17,196 nucleotides of DNA from Thermoplasmata archaeon (GCA_030037035.1 JASHSA010000123.1:1-17196); one strand, 5' to 3'; shown: positions 1 through 7,555, numbered from the stretch's first letter. Notes: a model not told the origin generated them from the letters alone. Made by a program: numbers and translations.

Positions 1-128
1 GCCCGGCGGCGGTCGCCGCCCAGCTCGCGCGCGCGCGCGCCCGCCTCGCGGGCCGCCGCACTTCCCTCTCCTCGCTCGGCCGCAAGGTCGAGCTGATCGA
101 GGAGCTCGTCAACGAGGGTACCACATGA
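1..128 (+). CDS. argH: Probable argininosuccinate lyase, C-terminal end only
   Basis: This is an open frame (codons starting at position 3) that runs in from the left edge and stops at TGA 126-128, giving about 41 residues. The visible part begins PAAVAAQLARARARLAG and ends IEELVNEGTT. This resembles the C-terminus of archaeal argininosuccinate lyases, where a conserved GGPAP segment is followed by a helix of the AVAAQL type; the GGPAP itself would lie off the window. ArgH cleaves argininosuccinate to arginine and fumarate, the last step of arginine synthesis. The stop overlaps the lysW start (ATGA, 125-128), so the genes are probably co-transcribed. A GC dinucleotide run lies at 26-40 inside it. 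The identification rests on a short tail, so another helix-ending protein is possible. Confidence 0.5.
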   Translation, partial: PAAVAAQLARARARLAGRRTSLSSLGRKVELIEELVNEGTT

Positions 129-286
129 CCGAATGCCCGGAATGCGCCGCCAGCGTCGAAAGCCACGACAAGGTGCTCGGGGAGGTCTTCCCGTGCACGG
201 ACTGCGGGACGGAGCTCGAGGTCCAGGCCGTCGAGCCGTTCGCCGTCCAACCGGCCCCGAAGGAAGCCGAGGACTGGGGTGAGTAA
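125..286 (+). CDS. lysW: LysW, amino-group carrier protein
   Basis: A 53-residue acidic protein. It carries two Cys pairs, CPEC at residues 4-7 and CTDC at 24-27, which in this family bind one zinc. It ends in EDWGE, the hallmark C-terminus whose terminal glutamate gamma-carboxyl is joined to the amino group of the substrate amino acid. LysW shields that amino group and is the handle recognised by LysX, LysZ, LysY, LysJ and LysK in the cytoplasm. The length matches the family (about 54 aa). The start is ATG 125, preceded by GAGG at 114-117 with a 7-nt gap, and it overlaps the upstream stop as ATGA. Its own TAA (284-286) lies inside the start of lysX, so translation is probably coupled. Identification is very secure from the tail plus the neighbours. 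Confidence 0.96.
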   Translation: MTECPECAASVESHDKVLGEVFPCTDCGTELEVQAVEPFAVQPAPKEAEDWGE

Positions 287-1130
287 CGGCTTCCGGCTCG
301 GGCTGTTCACCACGATCGTCCGCCCGGAGGAGAAGGCGATCCTCCAGGCGGCCGAGGCGCGCGGGGTCGAGGTCGTCCGCCTGGACGACGGCGAGCTGAC
401 GTTCGGCCTCGAGCGGCCGTCCGGGCTCCCGGAGGTCGTCCTGAACCGCTCGGTCAGCCACACGCGCGCCCTCTACGCCGCGCTCTGCCTCGAGCACTAC
501 GGCGTCCGCTCGGTCAACGGCCCCGGCGTCCTCGAGCTCGCGGGGGACAAGGTCCGCACGTCGCTCCGGCTCGCCGAGCGCGGGGTCCCGACCCCGCGCA
601 CGGTCGTCGCGCTCTCGCCCGAGGCGGCGCTCAAGGCGGTCGAGGAGGTCGGCTACCCGGCGGTGCTGAAGCCGGCGGTCGGCTCCTGGGGCCGGCTGAT
701 GGCGAAGGTCGACGACGCCTCCTCCGCCGAGCAGATCGTCGAGCACAAGGAGGCGCTCGGCTCCGCCGTCCACTCCGTCTTCTACGTCCAGGAGTTCGTC
801 CCGAAGCCGGACCGCGACCTGAGGGTCTTCGTGGTCGGTCCCCGGGTCCTCGGCGCGATGTACCGCCGCTCGGCCGCCTGGAGGACGAACGCCGCGCGGG
901 GCGCGACGACCGAGGCGGCCCCGCTCACGGACGAGCTGCGCGAGCTCGCGCTGCGCGCCGCCGACGCCGTCGGGGGAGGCGTCCTCGCGGTCGACCTGAT
1001 GGAGTCGCCCCGCGGCCTCGTCGTCCACGAGGTGAACCCGACCCCCGAGTTCAAGGCGCTCGGCGCCGCGACGGGGGCGGACATCGCCGGCCCGATCGTC
1101 GACTACGCCGTCGAGGTCGGCCGGCGATGA
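279..1130 (+). CDS. lysX: LysX/ArgX-type ATP-grasp ligase (amino acid to LysW)
   Basis: A 283-aa ATP-grasp ligase of the RimK/LysX family. It uses ATP to join the amino group of 2-aminoadipate (LysX) or glutamate (ArgX) to the C-terminal glutamate of LysW. Visible features are NRSVS at residues 56-60, GDKVRT at 89-94, the ATP-binding strand VLKPAVGSWGR at 129-139, QEFVPKPDRDLRVF at 171-184, WRTN at 201-204, and the metal-ligand block with D239, E251 and N253 (HEVNPTPEF). The start is GTG 279, which overlaps lysW by 8 nt and has GAGG at 269-272. The lysW-lysX-lysY order is the usual one. I cannot tell from sequence alone whether it prefers aminoadipate, glutamate or both. The argH-like gene upstream makes a glutamate or dual role plausible. 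Confidence 0.93.
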   Translation: MSNGFRLGLFTTIVRPEEKAILQAAEARGVEVVRLDDGELTFGLERPSGLPEVVLNRSVSHTRALYAALCLEHYGVRSVNGPGVLELAGDKVRTSLRLAERGVPTPRTVVALSPEAALKAVEEVGYPAVLKPAVGSWGRLMAKVDDASSAEQIVEHKEALGSAVHSVFYVQEFVPKPDRDLRVFVVGPRVLGAMYRRSAAWRTNAARGATTEAAPLTDELRELALRAADAVGGGVLAVDLMESPRGLVVHEVNPTPEFKALGAATGADIAGPIVDYAVEVGRR

Positions 1131-2152
1131 ACGTCGCGGTCGTCGGGGGCTCCGGCTACGTCGGCGGGGAGCTCGTGCGGCTCCTCCTCGGCCATCCGGA
1201 GGTGACGCTCACGCAGGTGACGAGCGAGACGATGGCCGGCAAACCGCTCTCGCGCGTCCACCCGAACCTCCGCCGCGCGACGAACCTTGCGTTCGTCCCG
1301 CGCGCCGAGCTGAAGCCGGCCGACGCGACGTTCCTCGCGACCCCTCACGGGGAGGCGATGGCGCCGACGCCGGGGCTGCTCGCCACCGGCGGGACCGTCT
1401 TCGACCTCTCCGCCGACCACCGGCTCCGCGACCCCCACGCCTACCCCCGCTACTATCGGACCGAGCACCCGCACCCGGAGCTCCTCGCCGAGGCGGTCTA
1501 CGGCCTGCCGGAGCTCCACCGGGACGCGCTGCGCCGGGCCCGCCTGGTCGCGGTCCCGGGATGCATCGCGACGGCGACGATCCTCGCGCTGCGGCCGCTC
1601 GCCGCGGCCGTCGGCGCCTCCGGCCTCCGCGCGGTCGTCGACGCGAAGAGCGGCTCGTCGGCGGGGGGCCACGACAGCGGGCCGGCCGGCCAGCACGCCG
1701 AGCGCTCGGGCGTCATGCGCGCCTACGCGCCGGCCGGCCACCGCCACGCCGCCGAGATCGAGCAGGAGACCGGCGTCGCGACGGCGCTCTCCTGCCACGC
1801 CGTGGAGGCGGTGCGGGGGGTCCTCGCGACCGTCCACGCCCTCGACGTCGAGCCGCCGGAGGAGCGCGAGCTGTGGAAGCTCTACCGCGCCGCCTACGGC
1901 GCGGAGCCGTTCGTCCGCATCGTCCACGACCCGGACGGGATCCACCGTGAGCCGGAGCCGAAGATCCTCGCCGGCACGAACTTCTGTGACGTCGGCTTCG
2001 CCCCGGACGCCGAGCACCGGCGGACCGTCCTCCTCGGCGCGCTCGACAACCTCGGGAAGGGGGCGGCGGGGGCGGCCGTCCAGTGCCTGAACGTGCGCCA
2101 CGGCTTCCCCGAGACGGCCGGCCTCGGCTTCCTCGGCCTGCACCCGACGTAA
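1127..2152 (+). CDS. lysY: LysY, [LysW]-aminoadipyl/glutamyl-phosphate reductase
   Basis: A 341-aa homologue of ArgC. It uses NADPH to reduce the acyl phosphate made by LysZ to the semialdehyde while the substrate stays on LysW. An N-terminal nucleotide-binding glycine loop, GGSGYVGGEL, lies at residues 7-16. The catalytic cysteine is C146 in VPGCIATA, the histidine motif is GHRH at 204-207, and the C-terminal DNLGKGAAGAAVQ block spans about 307-319. All the key parts of the family are present and the length is normal (about 340-350 aa). The start ATG 1127 overlaps the lysX stop as ATGA, with GAGGT at 1113-1117. LysY comes before its kinase partner LysZ, as in most LysW clusters. Confidence 0.95.
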   Translation: MNVAVVGGSGYVGGELVRLLLGHPEVTLTQVTSETMAGKPLSRVHPNLRRATNLAFVPRAELKPADATFLATPHGEAMAPTPGLLATGGTVFDLSADHRLRDPHAYPRYYRTEHPHPELLAEAVYGLPELHRDALRRARLVAVPGCIATATILALRPLAAAVGASGLRAVVDAKSGSSAGGHDSGPAGQHAERSGVMRAYAPAGHRHAAEIEQETGVATALSCHAVEAVRGVLATVHALDVEPPEERELWKLYRAAYGAEPFVRIVHDPDGIHREPEPKILAGTNFCDVGFAPDAEHRRTVLLGALDNLGKGAAGAAVQCLNVRHGFPETAGLGFLGLHPT

Positions 2153-2154
2153 GC

Positions 2155-2163
2155 GGAGGGGAG
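2155..2163 (+). promoter_or_regulatory. Shine-Dalgarno of lysZ
   Basis: GGAGGGGAG lies in the 12-nt gap between the lysY stop and the GTG start of lysZ. It supports GTG 2165 as the start and lets this gene initiate independently of the overlap coupling used by its neighbours. Confidence 0.75.
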
Positions 2164-2164
2164 C

Positions 2165-2959
2165 GTGACGGTCGTCGTCAAGGTCGGGGGGGCCGTCGGC
2201 AACGCCTCCGACGGCGTCCTGGACGACCTGGCGGGGCGGCCGGACGTCGTCCTCGTCCACGGGGGCTCGGAGGAGATCGACCGGCTCGCGGCGGCGCTCG
2301 GCCGGCCGGCCGAGCATTTCACGAGCCCGAGCGGGGTCGTCTCGCGACGCTGCGACGCCGGCCAGCTCGAGGCGGTCGTCCTCGCCCTCGCCGGCAGCGT
2401 CCAGACGCGGCTGGTCGCCGGGCTCGGCGCCCGAGGGGTCCGCGCCGTCGGGCTCTCCGGGGTCGACGGCCGGCTCCTGCTCGCGCGCCGGAAGACCGGC
2501 GCGAGGGCGGTCGTCGACGGCCACGTCGTCCGCCTCGCCGACGACCTCTCCGGCACGATCGAACAGGTCGACGCGGGGCTCCTGCGCGGGCTCCTCGGCC
2601 TCGGGGTCGTGCCGGTCGTCGGGCCCCCGGCGGTCACCGCGGAGGGGCTCGTCGTCAACGTCGACGCGGACGCCGTCGCGGCGGCGGTCGCCGCCGCGCT
2701 CGGCGCGGAGGCGCTCCTCCTCCTGACGAACGTCCCCGGGCTCCTGCGTGACCCCGACGACCCCTCGAGCGTGCTCGCGTCGGTCCGCCACGCCGAGTTC
2801 GACGCCGCCGTCGACCTCGCCCGCGGCCGGATGAAGAAGAAGCTCCTCGCGGCGCGCGCGGCGCTCGACGCCGGGGTCGGCCGCGTCGTGATCGCGTCGT
2901 CCCGCCCCGAGCGGCCGGTCCGCCGCGCGCTGGCGGGCGAAGGGACGGTCTGCTCGTGA
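2165..2959 (+). CDS. lysZ: LysZ, [LysW]-aminoadipate/glutamate kinase
   Basis: A 264-aa member of the amino-acid kinase family (ArgB-like). It phosphorylates the side-chain carboxyl of the LysW-bound amino acid with ATP, making the substrate of LysY. Visible blocks are VVKVGGA at residues 4-10 (phosphate binding), HGGSEEID at 32-39, the substrate-side SRRCDA at 60-65, VNVDADAVAAA at 164-174, LLTNVPGLL at 186-194 and the lysine-rich GRMKKKL at 221-227 near the nucleotide site. The start is GTG 2165. It is the only junction in the operon with a gap (12 nt), and a strong purine-rich Shine-Dalgarno fills it. The last bases overlap lysJ as GTGA. Length and motifs fit the family. Confidence 0.95.
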   Translation: MTVVVKVGGAVGNASDGVLDDLAGRPDVVLVHGGSEEIDRLAAALGRPAEHFTSPSGVVSRRCDAGQLEAVVLALAGSVQTRLVAGLGARGVRAVGLSGVDGRLLLARRKTGARAVVDGHVVRLADDLSGTIEQVDAGLLRGLLGLGVVPVVGPPAVTAEGLVVNVDADAVAAAVAAALGAEALLLLTNVPGLLRDPDDPSSVLASVRHAEFDAAVDLARGRMKKKLLAARAALDAGVGRVVIASSRPERPVRRALAGEGTVCS

Positions 2960-4110
2960 GCGCCTCCGCGGCGACGGGGGAGTTCGGCGAGGGCGGGCAC
3001 CCCCGCGTCGAGATCGTGCGCGGCGACGGCGCCTCGCTGTTCGCCGCCGACGGCCGCCGGTACGTCGACCTGGGCGCCAGCCACGGCGTCGGGAACCTCG
3101 GCGCGTGCCGGCCGGAGGTCGTCCGCGCGATCCAGGAGCAGGCGGCGCGGCTGATCCACCTCGGCTCCGGCTACGCGAACCCGGTCCGCGAGGCGTTCGT
3201 CGGCCGGCTCCTCTCCCTCCTGCCGCGGAGCTTCGGGCGGGTCTTCCTGTCGAACTCCGGCACGGAGGCGGTCGAGGCGACGATCAAGCTCGCCCGCTCG
3301 GCGACCGGACGCCCTCGGGTCGTCGCCGCGCGCCGCGGCTTCCACGGCAGGACCTACGGGGCGCTCAGCGCGACGTGGCGTCGAGAGCTCCGCGAGCCGT
3401 TCGAGCCGCTCGTCCCCGAGTTCGCCCACGTCCCGTTCAACGACCCGGCGGCGCTGGACGCGGCGGTCGACGAGCGCACCGCGCTCGTCCTCCTCGAGCC
3501 GGTGCAGGGCGAGGGCGGGGTCCATGTCGCGAGCGCCGAGTTCCTGCGCGCGGCGCGGGCCGCCGCCGACCGCACGGGCGCGCTGCTCGGGTTCGACGAG
3601 GTCCAGAGCGGCCTCGGCCGGACCGGGCGGAACTTCGCCTTCGAGCACACGCAGGTCGTGCCGGACCTGCTCGCGCTCGCGAAGTCGCTCGCCGGGGGCG
3701 TGCCGGTCGGCGCGACCGTGACGACCCCCGAGGTCGAGGCGCGCTTCCGCGGCTCGCACCACTCGACGTTCGGCGGGAACCCGCTCGCCTGCGCGGCCGG
3801 GCTCGCGGCGCTCGACGTCCTGGTGCGCGAGCGGCTCGCCGAGCGCGCCGAGCGGCTCGGACGCCTCGCCGCGCCCCGCCTCGCGGCGCTGCCGAAGGAG
3901 AAGCTCCGCGAGGTGCGCGGCCTCGGCCTGATGTGGGGGGTCGAGCTGCGGGAGCGCGCCGCTCCCGTCCTTGCGGCGCTCGAGCGCCGGGGGTTCCTCG
4001 CGATCCCTGCCGGGTCGACCGTCGTGCGGCTCCTCCCGCCCCTCGTCATCGACGAGGACGATTGGGACCGCGGCCTTACGGCGGTCGCCGAGGCGGTCGC
4101 CGATGGATGA
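2956..4110 (+). CDS. lysJ: LysJ, [LysW]-aminoadipate semialdehyde aminotransferase
   Basis: A 384-aa class III, PLP-dependent aminotransferase related to ArgD. It transfers an amino group, usually from glutamate, to the LysW-bound semialdehyde, giving LysW-lysine or LysW-ornithine. Visible parts are SNSGTEAVEA at residues 99-108 (PLP phosphate binding), FHGRTYGALS at 129-138, EPVQGEGGV at 181-189, FDEVQSGLGRTG at 213-224 with the aspartate that pairs with the PLP nitrogen, the Schiff-base lysine K243 in ALAKSLAGG, and STFGGNPLAC at 270-279. Nothing essential is missing. GTG 2956 overlaps the lysZ stop by 4 nt. The stop lies 8 nt into lysK. Confidence 0.94.
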   Translation: MSASAATGEFGEGGHPRVEIVRGDGASLFAADGRRYVDLGASHGVGNLGACRPEVVRAIQEQAARLIHLGSGYANPVREAFVGRLLSLLPRSFGRVFLSNSGTEAVEATIKLARSATGRPRVVAARRGFHGRTYGALSATWRRELREPFEPLVPEFAHVPFNDPAALDAAVDERTALVLLEPVQGEGGVHVASAEFLRAARAAADRTGALLGFDEVQSGLGRTGRNFAFEHTQVVPDLLALAKSLAGGVPVGATVTTPEVEARFRGSHHSTFGGNPLACAAGLAALDVLVRERLAERAERLGRLAAPRLAALPKEKLREVRGLGLMWGVELRERAAPVLAALERRGFLAIPAGSTVVRLLPPLVIDEDDWDRGLTAVAEAVADG

Positions 4111-5173
4111 CGCCGACGTCCTCGGGCGCCTGCTCGCCCGCTACAGCCCCTCCGGAGAGGAGGGAGCGGCCGTCCGTGAGTTCGTCCGGATCGCGCGGGA
4201 GCTCGGCTACCGCGCCCGGGTCGACGCCGCCGGCAACGGCGTCGCCGACGCCGGCCGGGGCCGCCCGACCGTCCTGTTCCTCGGCCACATCGACACCGTC
4301 GAGGGGGCGCGCCCGGTCCGGCGTCGGCGCGGCCGCCTCCACGGACGAGGCGCGGTCGACGCGAAGGGAGCGCTCGCCGCCGCGCTGCTCGCGGGGGCCG
4401 GCTTCCACGGCCCGGGGACGTTCCGCGTCGTCGCCGCCGTCGGCGAGGAGACCGACAGCCGCGGCGCCCGCCACGTCGTGCGCGCGGCGGCGCCGGACGC
4501 GGTGATCGCCGGCGAACCGAGCGGCTGGGACGGCGTGACGATCGGCTACAAGGGGGACCTGCGTCTCGAGGCGACGTTCCGCCAGCCTCGGAGGCACTGG
4601 TCCGCCCCCGTGCCGACGGCGACCGACCTCGCGGTCGGCTGGGTCCATGGGCTCCGCGAGCTCGCGGGCCGTCACGCCGGCGAGAGCCCGTTCCGGTCGC
4701 TGACGGTGAAGGCGGTGGGGTTCTCGAGCGACCCCGGCGCCGACCCCGAGGTCGCGGTCGTGACGGTCGACCTGCGCCTCCCGCCGGGGCTCCCCACGGC
4801 TACCGTCCTCGACGAGCTGCCGGTATCGTCCGCGCCGCCGCGGCTGCGCGTCCTCTGCCGCCTCGAGGCGACGGAGCTCCCGCGCGGCGACCCGGTCGTC
4901 GCCGCGCTCTGCGCGGGGATCCGGGAGCAGGGCGGGCGACCGACCCTCTACCGCAAGAGCGGGACGAGCGACCTGAACCTCGCGGCGGCCGCCTGGCGCT
5001 GCGGCGGGGCGGCGTACGGCCCCGGCGACCCCCGGCTCGACCACACGGCGCGGGAGTCGCTGTCGGTCGTCGAGCTCCGCCGGGCCTCCCGCGTCCTCCG
5101 AAGCGCGCTCGGGCGCCTGGCCGGGGCCTCGGGAGACCGCCCTACTCCTCGACGATCGGCCGACGTTCCTTGA
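4103..5173 (+). CDS. lysK: LysK, [LysW]-lysine/ornithine hydrolase (M20 peptidase family)
   Basis: A 356-aa zinc peptidase of the M20 family (ArgE/DapE-like). It cuts the isopeptide bond to release lysine or ornithine and regenerate LysW. Metal and catalytic residues are visible: GHIDTV at residues 61-66 (H62, D64), VDAKG with D87, GEETDSRG with E115 and E116, E138 in AGEPS, KSGTSDLN at 285-292, and H314 in LDHTARE. I chose ATG 4103 (MDDADVLGRLLARYSPSGEE). The frame is open further upstream, but that extension would only re-read the lysJ coding region. It overlaps lysJ by 8 nt, and its last 32 nt overlap the end of the convergent pirin gene. Confidence 0.94.
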   Translation: MDDADVLGRLLARYSPSGEEGAAVREFVRIARELGYRARVDAAGNGVADAGRGRPTVLFLGHIDTVEGARPVRRRRGRLHGRGAVDAKGALAAALLAGAGFHGPGTFRVVAAVGEETDSRGARHVVRAAAPDAVIAGEPSGWDGVTIGYKGDLRLEATFRQPRRHWSAPVPTATDLAVGWVHGLRELAGRHAGESPFRSLTVKAVGFSSDPGADPEVAVVTVDLRLPPGLPTATVLDELPVSSAPPRLRVLCRLEATELPRGDPVVAALCAGIREQGGRPTLYRKSGTSDLNLAAAAWRCGGAAYGPGDPRLDHTARESLSVVELRRASRVLRSALGRLAGASGDRPTPRRSADVP

Positions 5174-6017
5174 CGAACTCCCCCCGCCGCAGCTCGAGCA
5201 GCGCGGTGGAGAGCTCGTCCTGGGTGTTCATGACGATCGGGCCGTACCAGGCGACCGGCTCGTGCAGCGGACGGCCGGAGGCGAGGAGGAACCGCATCCC
5301 CTCCGGGCCGGCGCGGGCCCGAACGACGGCGCCGTCCCCGAAGAGGGCGGTCTCGCCCGCGCCGAGCGGACGGGCGTCGTCGCCCGCGAACGTGCCGCCG
5401 CCGCCGATCCCGTGGGCGAACGCCGTCCGGCCCGGGGGGACCGGCAGCTCGAGGCGCTCGTCGCCGGCGAGCCGGACGTCCAGGTACTCGGGCTCGACCG
5501 AGATCCCCCGCACGGGGCCCTCGGTCCCGCCGTACGCCCCGGCGACGACCTTCACCTCGCCGCCGCGCTCGGTCGGGACCCGGGGGATCTCGCGCTGGGA
5601 GAGCCCGCGGTAGGCCGGGGTCGACATCTTCTCTCTCGCCGGCCGGTTCAGCCACAGCTGGAAGCCGTCGAACGTCCCCTCGGTCCGCTTCGGCATCTCC
5701 TGATGGACGATCCCGCTGCCGGAGTTCATCCACTGGACGTCGCCGTTCGCGATCACCCCGGAGTTGCCGAGGGTGTCGCCGTGCTCGACCCGGCCGTTCA
5801 GGACGTAGGTGATCGTCTCGATGCCGCGGTGCGGGTGCCACGGGAAGCCGGCAAGATAGTCCTCCGGGTTCCCCGACCCGAACCGGTCGAGGAGCAGGAA
5901 CGGGTCGAACAGCGGCACCTCGGCGTTCGAGAACGAGCGCCGCAGCCGGACCCCGGCCCCCTCCAGGGTCGGGCGTCCCGGGAACCTTCGTACGATCGAT
6001 CGGAGCGTCTCGGACAT
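5142..6017 (-). CDS. Pirin family protein (cupin, metal-binding)
   Basis: A 291-aa protein with the pirin bicupin layout. The N-terminal cupin has the metal-binding set H61 and H63 (FPWHPHRGIET), H105 and E107 (SGIVHQEMP), matching the His-His-His-Glu iron site of the family. The C-terminal cupin is more variable (about residues 160-285). Pirins bind iron. Some oxidise quercetin and others act as redox-sensitive regulators, and the role in this organism cannot be read from sequence. It is transcribed alone, convergent with lysK and 95 nt from the next gene, with its own TATA-like box and a palindrome over the start region. ATG 6017 has GAGGT (ACCTC at 6025-6029 on +) 7 nt upstream. Confidence 0.92.
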   Translation of the reverse strand: MSETLRSIVRRFPGRPTLEGAGVRLRRSFSNAEVPLFDPFLLLDRFGSGNPEDYLAGFPWHPHRGIETITYVLNGRVEHGDTLGNSGVIANGDVQWMNSGSGIVHQEMPKRTEGTFDGFQLWLNRPAREKMSTPAYRGLSQREIPRVPTERGGEVKVVAGAYGGTEGPVRGISVEPEYLDVRLAGDERLELPVPPGRTAFAHGIGGGGTFAGDDARPLGAGETALFGDGAVVRARAGPEGMRFLLASGRPLHEPVAWYGPIVMNTQDELSTALLELRRGEFVKERRPIVEE

Positions 6018-6020
6018 GTT

Positions 6021-6037
6021 GATTACCTCGGGTAATC
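6021..6037. promoter_or_regulatory. Perfect palindrome at the pirin start (operator or RNA hairpin)
   Basis: GATTACCTCGGGTAATC is a 7-bp perfect inverted repeat with a 3-nt centre, 4 nt upstream of the pirin ATG. Read on the - strand it contains the Shine-Dalgarno GAGGT. A further TTACC half-site (GGTAA at 6049-6053 on +) lies 18 nt away, next to the TATA-like box. A DNA-binding repressor site is the simplest reading. As RNA the same bases could fold into a small stem that hides the ribosome site. Confidence 0.6.
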
Positions 6038-6053
6038 GAATATCTACTGGTAA

Positions 6054-6060
6054 CTTAAAG
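6054..6060 (-). promoter_or_regulatory. TATA-like box of the pirin gene
   Basis: On the - strand the sequence reads CTTTAAG, in one of the few AT-rich spots in the window. It is centred about 40 nt before the pirin ATG, which would give a start site near 6031 and a leader of roughly 14 nt containing the palindrome. Confidence 0.5.
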
Positions 6061-6112
6061 GTTCGCTAACCCTGCCGGGGCACCCCTCCGGTCGCCGTCG
6101 CCCCGCTCGAGC

Positions 6113-7087
6113 TCAGAACAGGCGCGCGGCCCGGAGGGCGAGAACCACGGCGAATCCTAGCGCAGCTCCCGAGACCGGCCCGCAGCCCCAGCCGAGGAGG
6201 ATGTCCCGGACGGTGCGAAGGCGGATCGTCGAGCCCTTGCGGGAGAGCCCGGCGCCGATCATCGCCCCGACGAGCGCCTGGTTCATCGACGTGAAGTAGC
6301 CGAACGAGACGGAGACGAGGATCACGCTCGCCTGCGCGAGCTGGGAGGCCGCCGCGGTCCGCGCGTCGAGCCGGACGACGTCGAACGCGACGCGCTGGAG
6401 CAGCGGCCGGCCCCACGTCACGACCCCGAGCGCCATCGCGACCCCGCCGAGCAGACCGGCGGCGACGAGCCCGAGGAGGCCCGTCATGACGAGCGCCCCG
6501 GAGGCGTTCGCGACGTCGTTGGCGCCCATCGCGAACGACGCGGCGCTCCCGATCGCGACCAGCGCGACCGCCGCCATCCCGGGGAGACCGGGGCCGGCGC
6601 TGGCGACCGGAGCGCGCCTTCCGGCGCGGTCGAGCGCGCGGGCGAAGAGGAAGCCGAGCCCGCACGCCGCGAACGGGGCGGCCGCCCAGATCCCGAGGAG
6701 CGTCTCGATCGTCGCCCAGTGCACCCCGACGCCCGCGCCGAGCCCGGCACCGACCGCGGAGAAGACCAGGATCTGGATCGTCGAGGTCGGCAGCGCGACG
6801 AGGTTGTAGATCGCCGTGAGGGAGAACGCGGAGGCGACGATCGCGATCGCCAGCGGGACCATGACCGTCGGCGACGCGAGGATGCCGTGCGCGACCGTCG
6901 CCTCGACGCCCCCGCTCGCCAGGACCGCGCCGACCAGCACGCACGGCGCCATGACGAGCAACGCGGGGCGCAGCCGGATCGCGCCGGCGGCGTACGGCAT
7001 GCCCATGCAGGCGCCCGTGTAGTGCGCCCCCAGCGAGAAGGCGAACGCGAACGCCACCGCGACCAGGACCAGGTCCACGACGATCAT
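6113..7087 (-). CDS. PiT-type inorganic phosphate permease (PHO4 family)
   Basis: A 324-aa, very hydrophobic protein with about 9-10 predicted membrane helices, expected to import phosphate with a cation. The second family repeat carries the signature GANDVANA at residues 188-195, followed by SQLAQASVILVSVSFGYFTS and VGAMIGAGLSRKG, which resemble the PiT core. In the first repeat the expected GxND motif is replaced by GAHYTGACMG (20-29), although PTSTIQILVFSAVGAGLG at 100-117 still looks like the PiT core. A long open extension upstream of ATG 7087 is Arg/Pro-rich and non-hydrophobic, so I exclude it. GGAGG lies 11 nt before this ATG. Substrate specificity is inferred from the family only. 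Confidence 0.82.
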   Translation of the reverse strand: MIVVDLVLVAVAFAFAFSLGAHYTGACMGMPYAAGAIRLRPALLVMAPCVLVGAVLASGGVEATVAHGILASPTVMVPLAIAIVASAFSLTAIYNLVALPTSTIQILVFSAVGAGLGAGVGVHWATIETLLGIWAAAPFAACGLGFLFARALDRAGRRAPVASAGPGLPGMAAVALVAIGSAASFAMGANDVANASGALVMTGLLGLVAAGLLGGVAMALGVVTWGRPLLQRVAFDVVRLDARTAAASQLAQASVILVSVSFGYFTSMNQALVGAMIGAGLSRKGSTIRLRTVRDILLGWGCGPVSGAALGFAVVLALRAARLF

Positions 7088-7384
7088 GGAGACGATCGCC
7101 TCCGGGGCGCGGGCCCTTCGGCACGCCCCTGGGGAGTCGTCGACCTCCGCCCGCGGCGAACCGGGGGCGGGACATGAAGCCGTGCTCCTCGCGGTCCGGA
7201 GCGACCGCCGCCGCCGGTCCCGAGCATCACGAGAAGGGGGTCCCTGGGCGCGCGGCAGGAGGCGAGGGGAGGCTCCTCGGGGGGAGCGCACGCGACCCAT
7301 GACGGCGCAGGGGTCGACGGGGGCGCCTCCCCCCGGCGGACCGAGACCGCTCCGGGCCCGGCTCGCATCGGAGTACTGCCCTGA

Positions 7385-7452
7385 GCCGCCCTGGACCGCA
7401 TCGAGGCCGCAGGGTCGGTCGGGGGATGACGGTCGAACCGCCCCAGGGCGGC
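7385..7452. repeat. 10-bp inverted repeat in intergenic DNA
   Basis: GCCGCCCTGG at 7385-7394 pairs perfectly with CCAGGGCGGC at 7443-7452 around a 48-nt loop. The right arm also contains a nested short palindrome (CCGCCCCAGGGCGG at 7438-7451). It may be a structured RNA or leader element, or chance in such GC-rich sequence. Confidence 0.3.
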
Positions 7453-7555
7453 CCGTCCGGGATGCGGCGGCGCCGGCCGGCGGTGGGGCACCTCGCGGCA
7501 CGGGCTCGGAGCGCCCGGAGGCGCGCCGGCGGGGGGTCCGGCGCGCTCGAGGCAA

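Noticed and set aside
26..40. Run of GC dinucleotides
   Set aside because: It lies in frame in Ala/Arg codons of the argH-like tail, is short, and is expected from the base composition.
1103..2791. 562-residue open frame on the - strand across lysY and lysZ
   Set aside because: Its Arg/Asp/Val/Gly-rich composition has no domain, and the + strand genes have all family motifs.
3971..5173. Longer LysK starting inside lysJ
   Set aside because: The added 44 residues only re-read conserved lysJ codons. ATG 4103 gives the family N-terminus.
7428..7445. GGTCGAACC-like string resembling a tRNA T-arm
   Set aside because: It does not fit the GGTTCRANNCC consensus, and no acceptor stem or anticodon arm can be built around it.
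6113..7555. 480-residue version of the phosphate permease
   Set aside because: The extra 156 N-terminal residues are Arg/Pro-rich, unlike any transporter start. The hydrophobic protein begins at ATG 7087.
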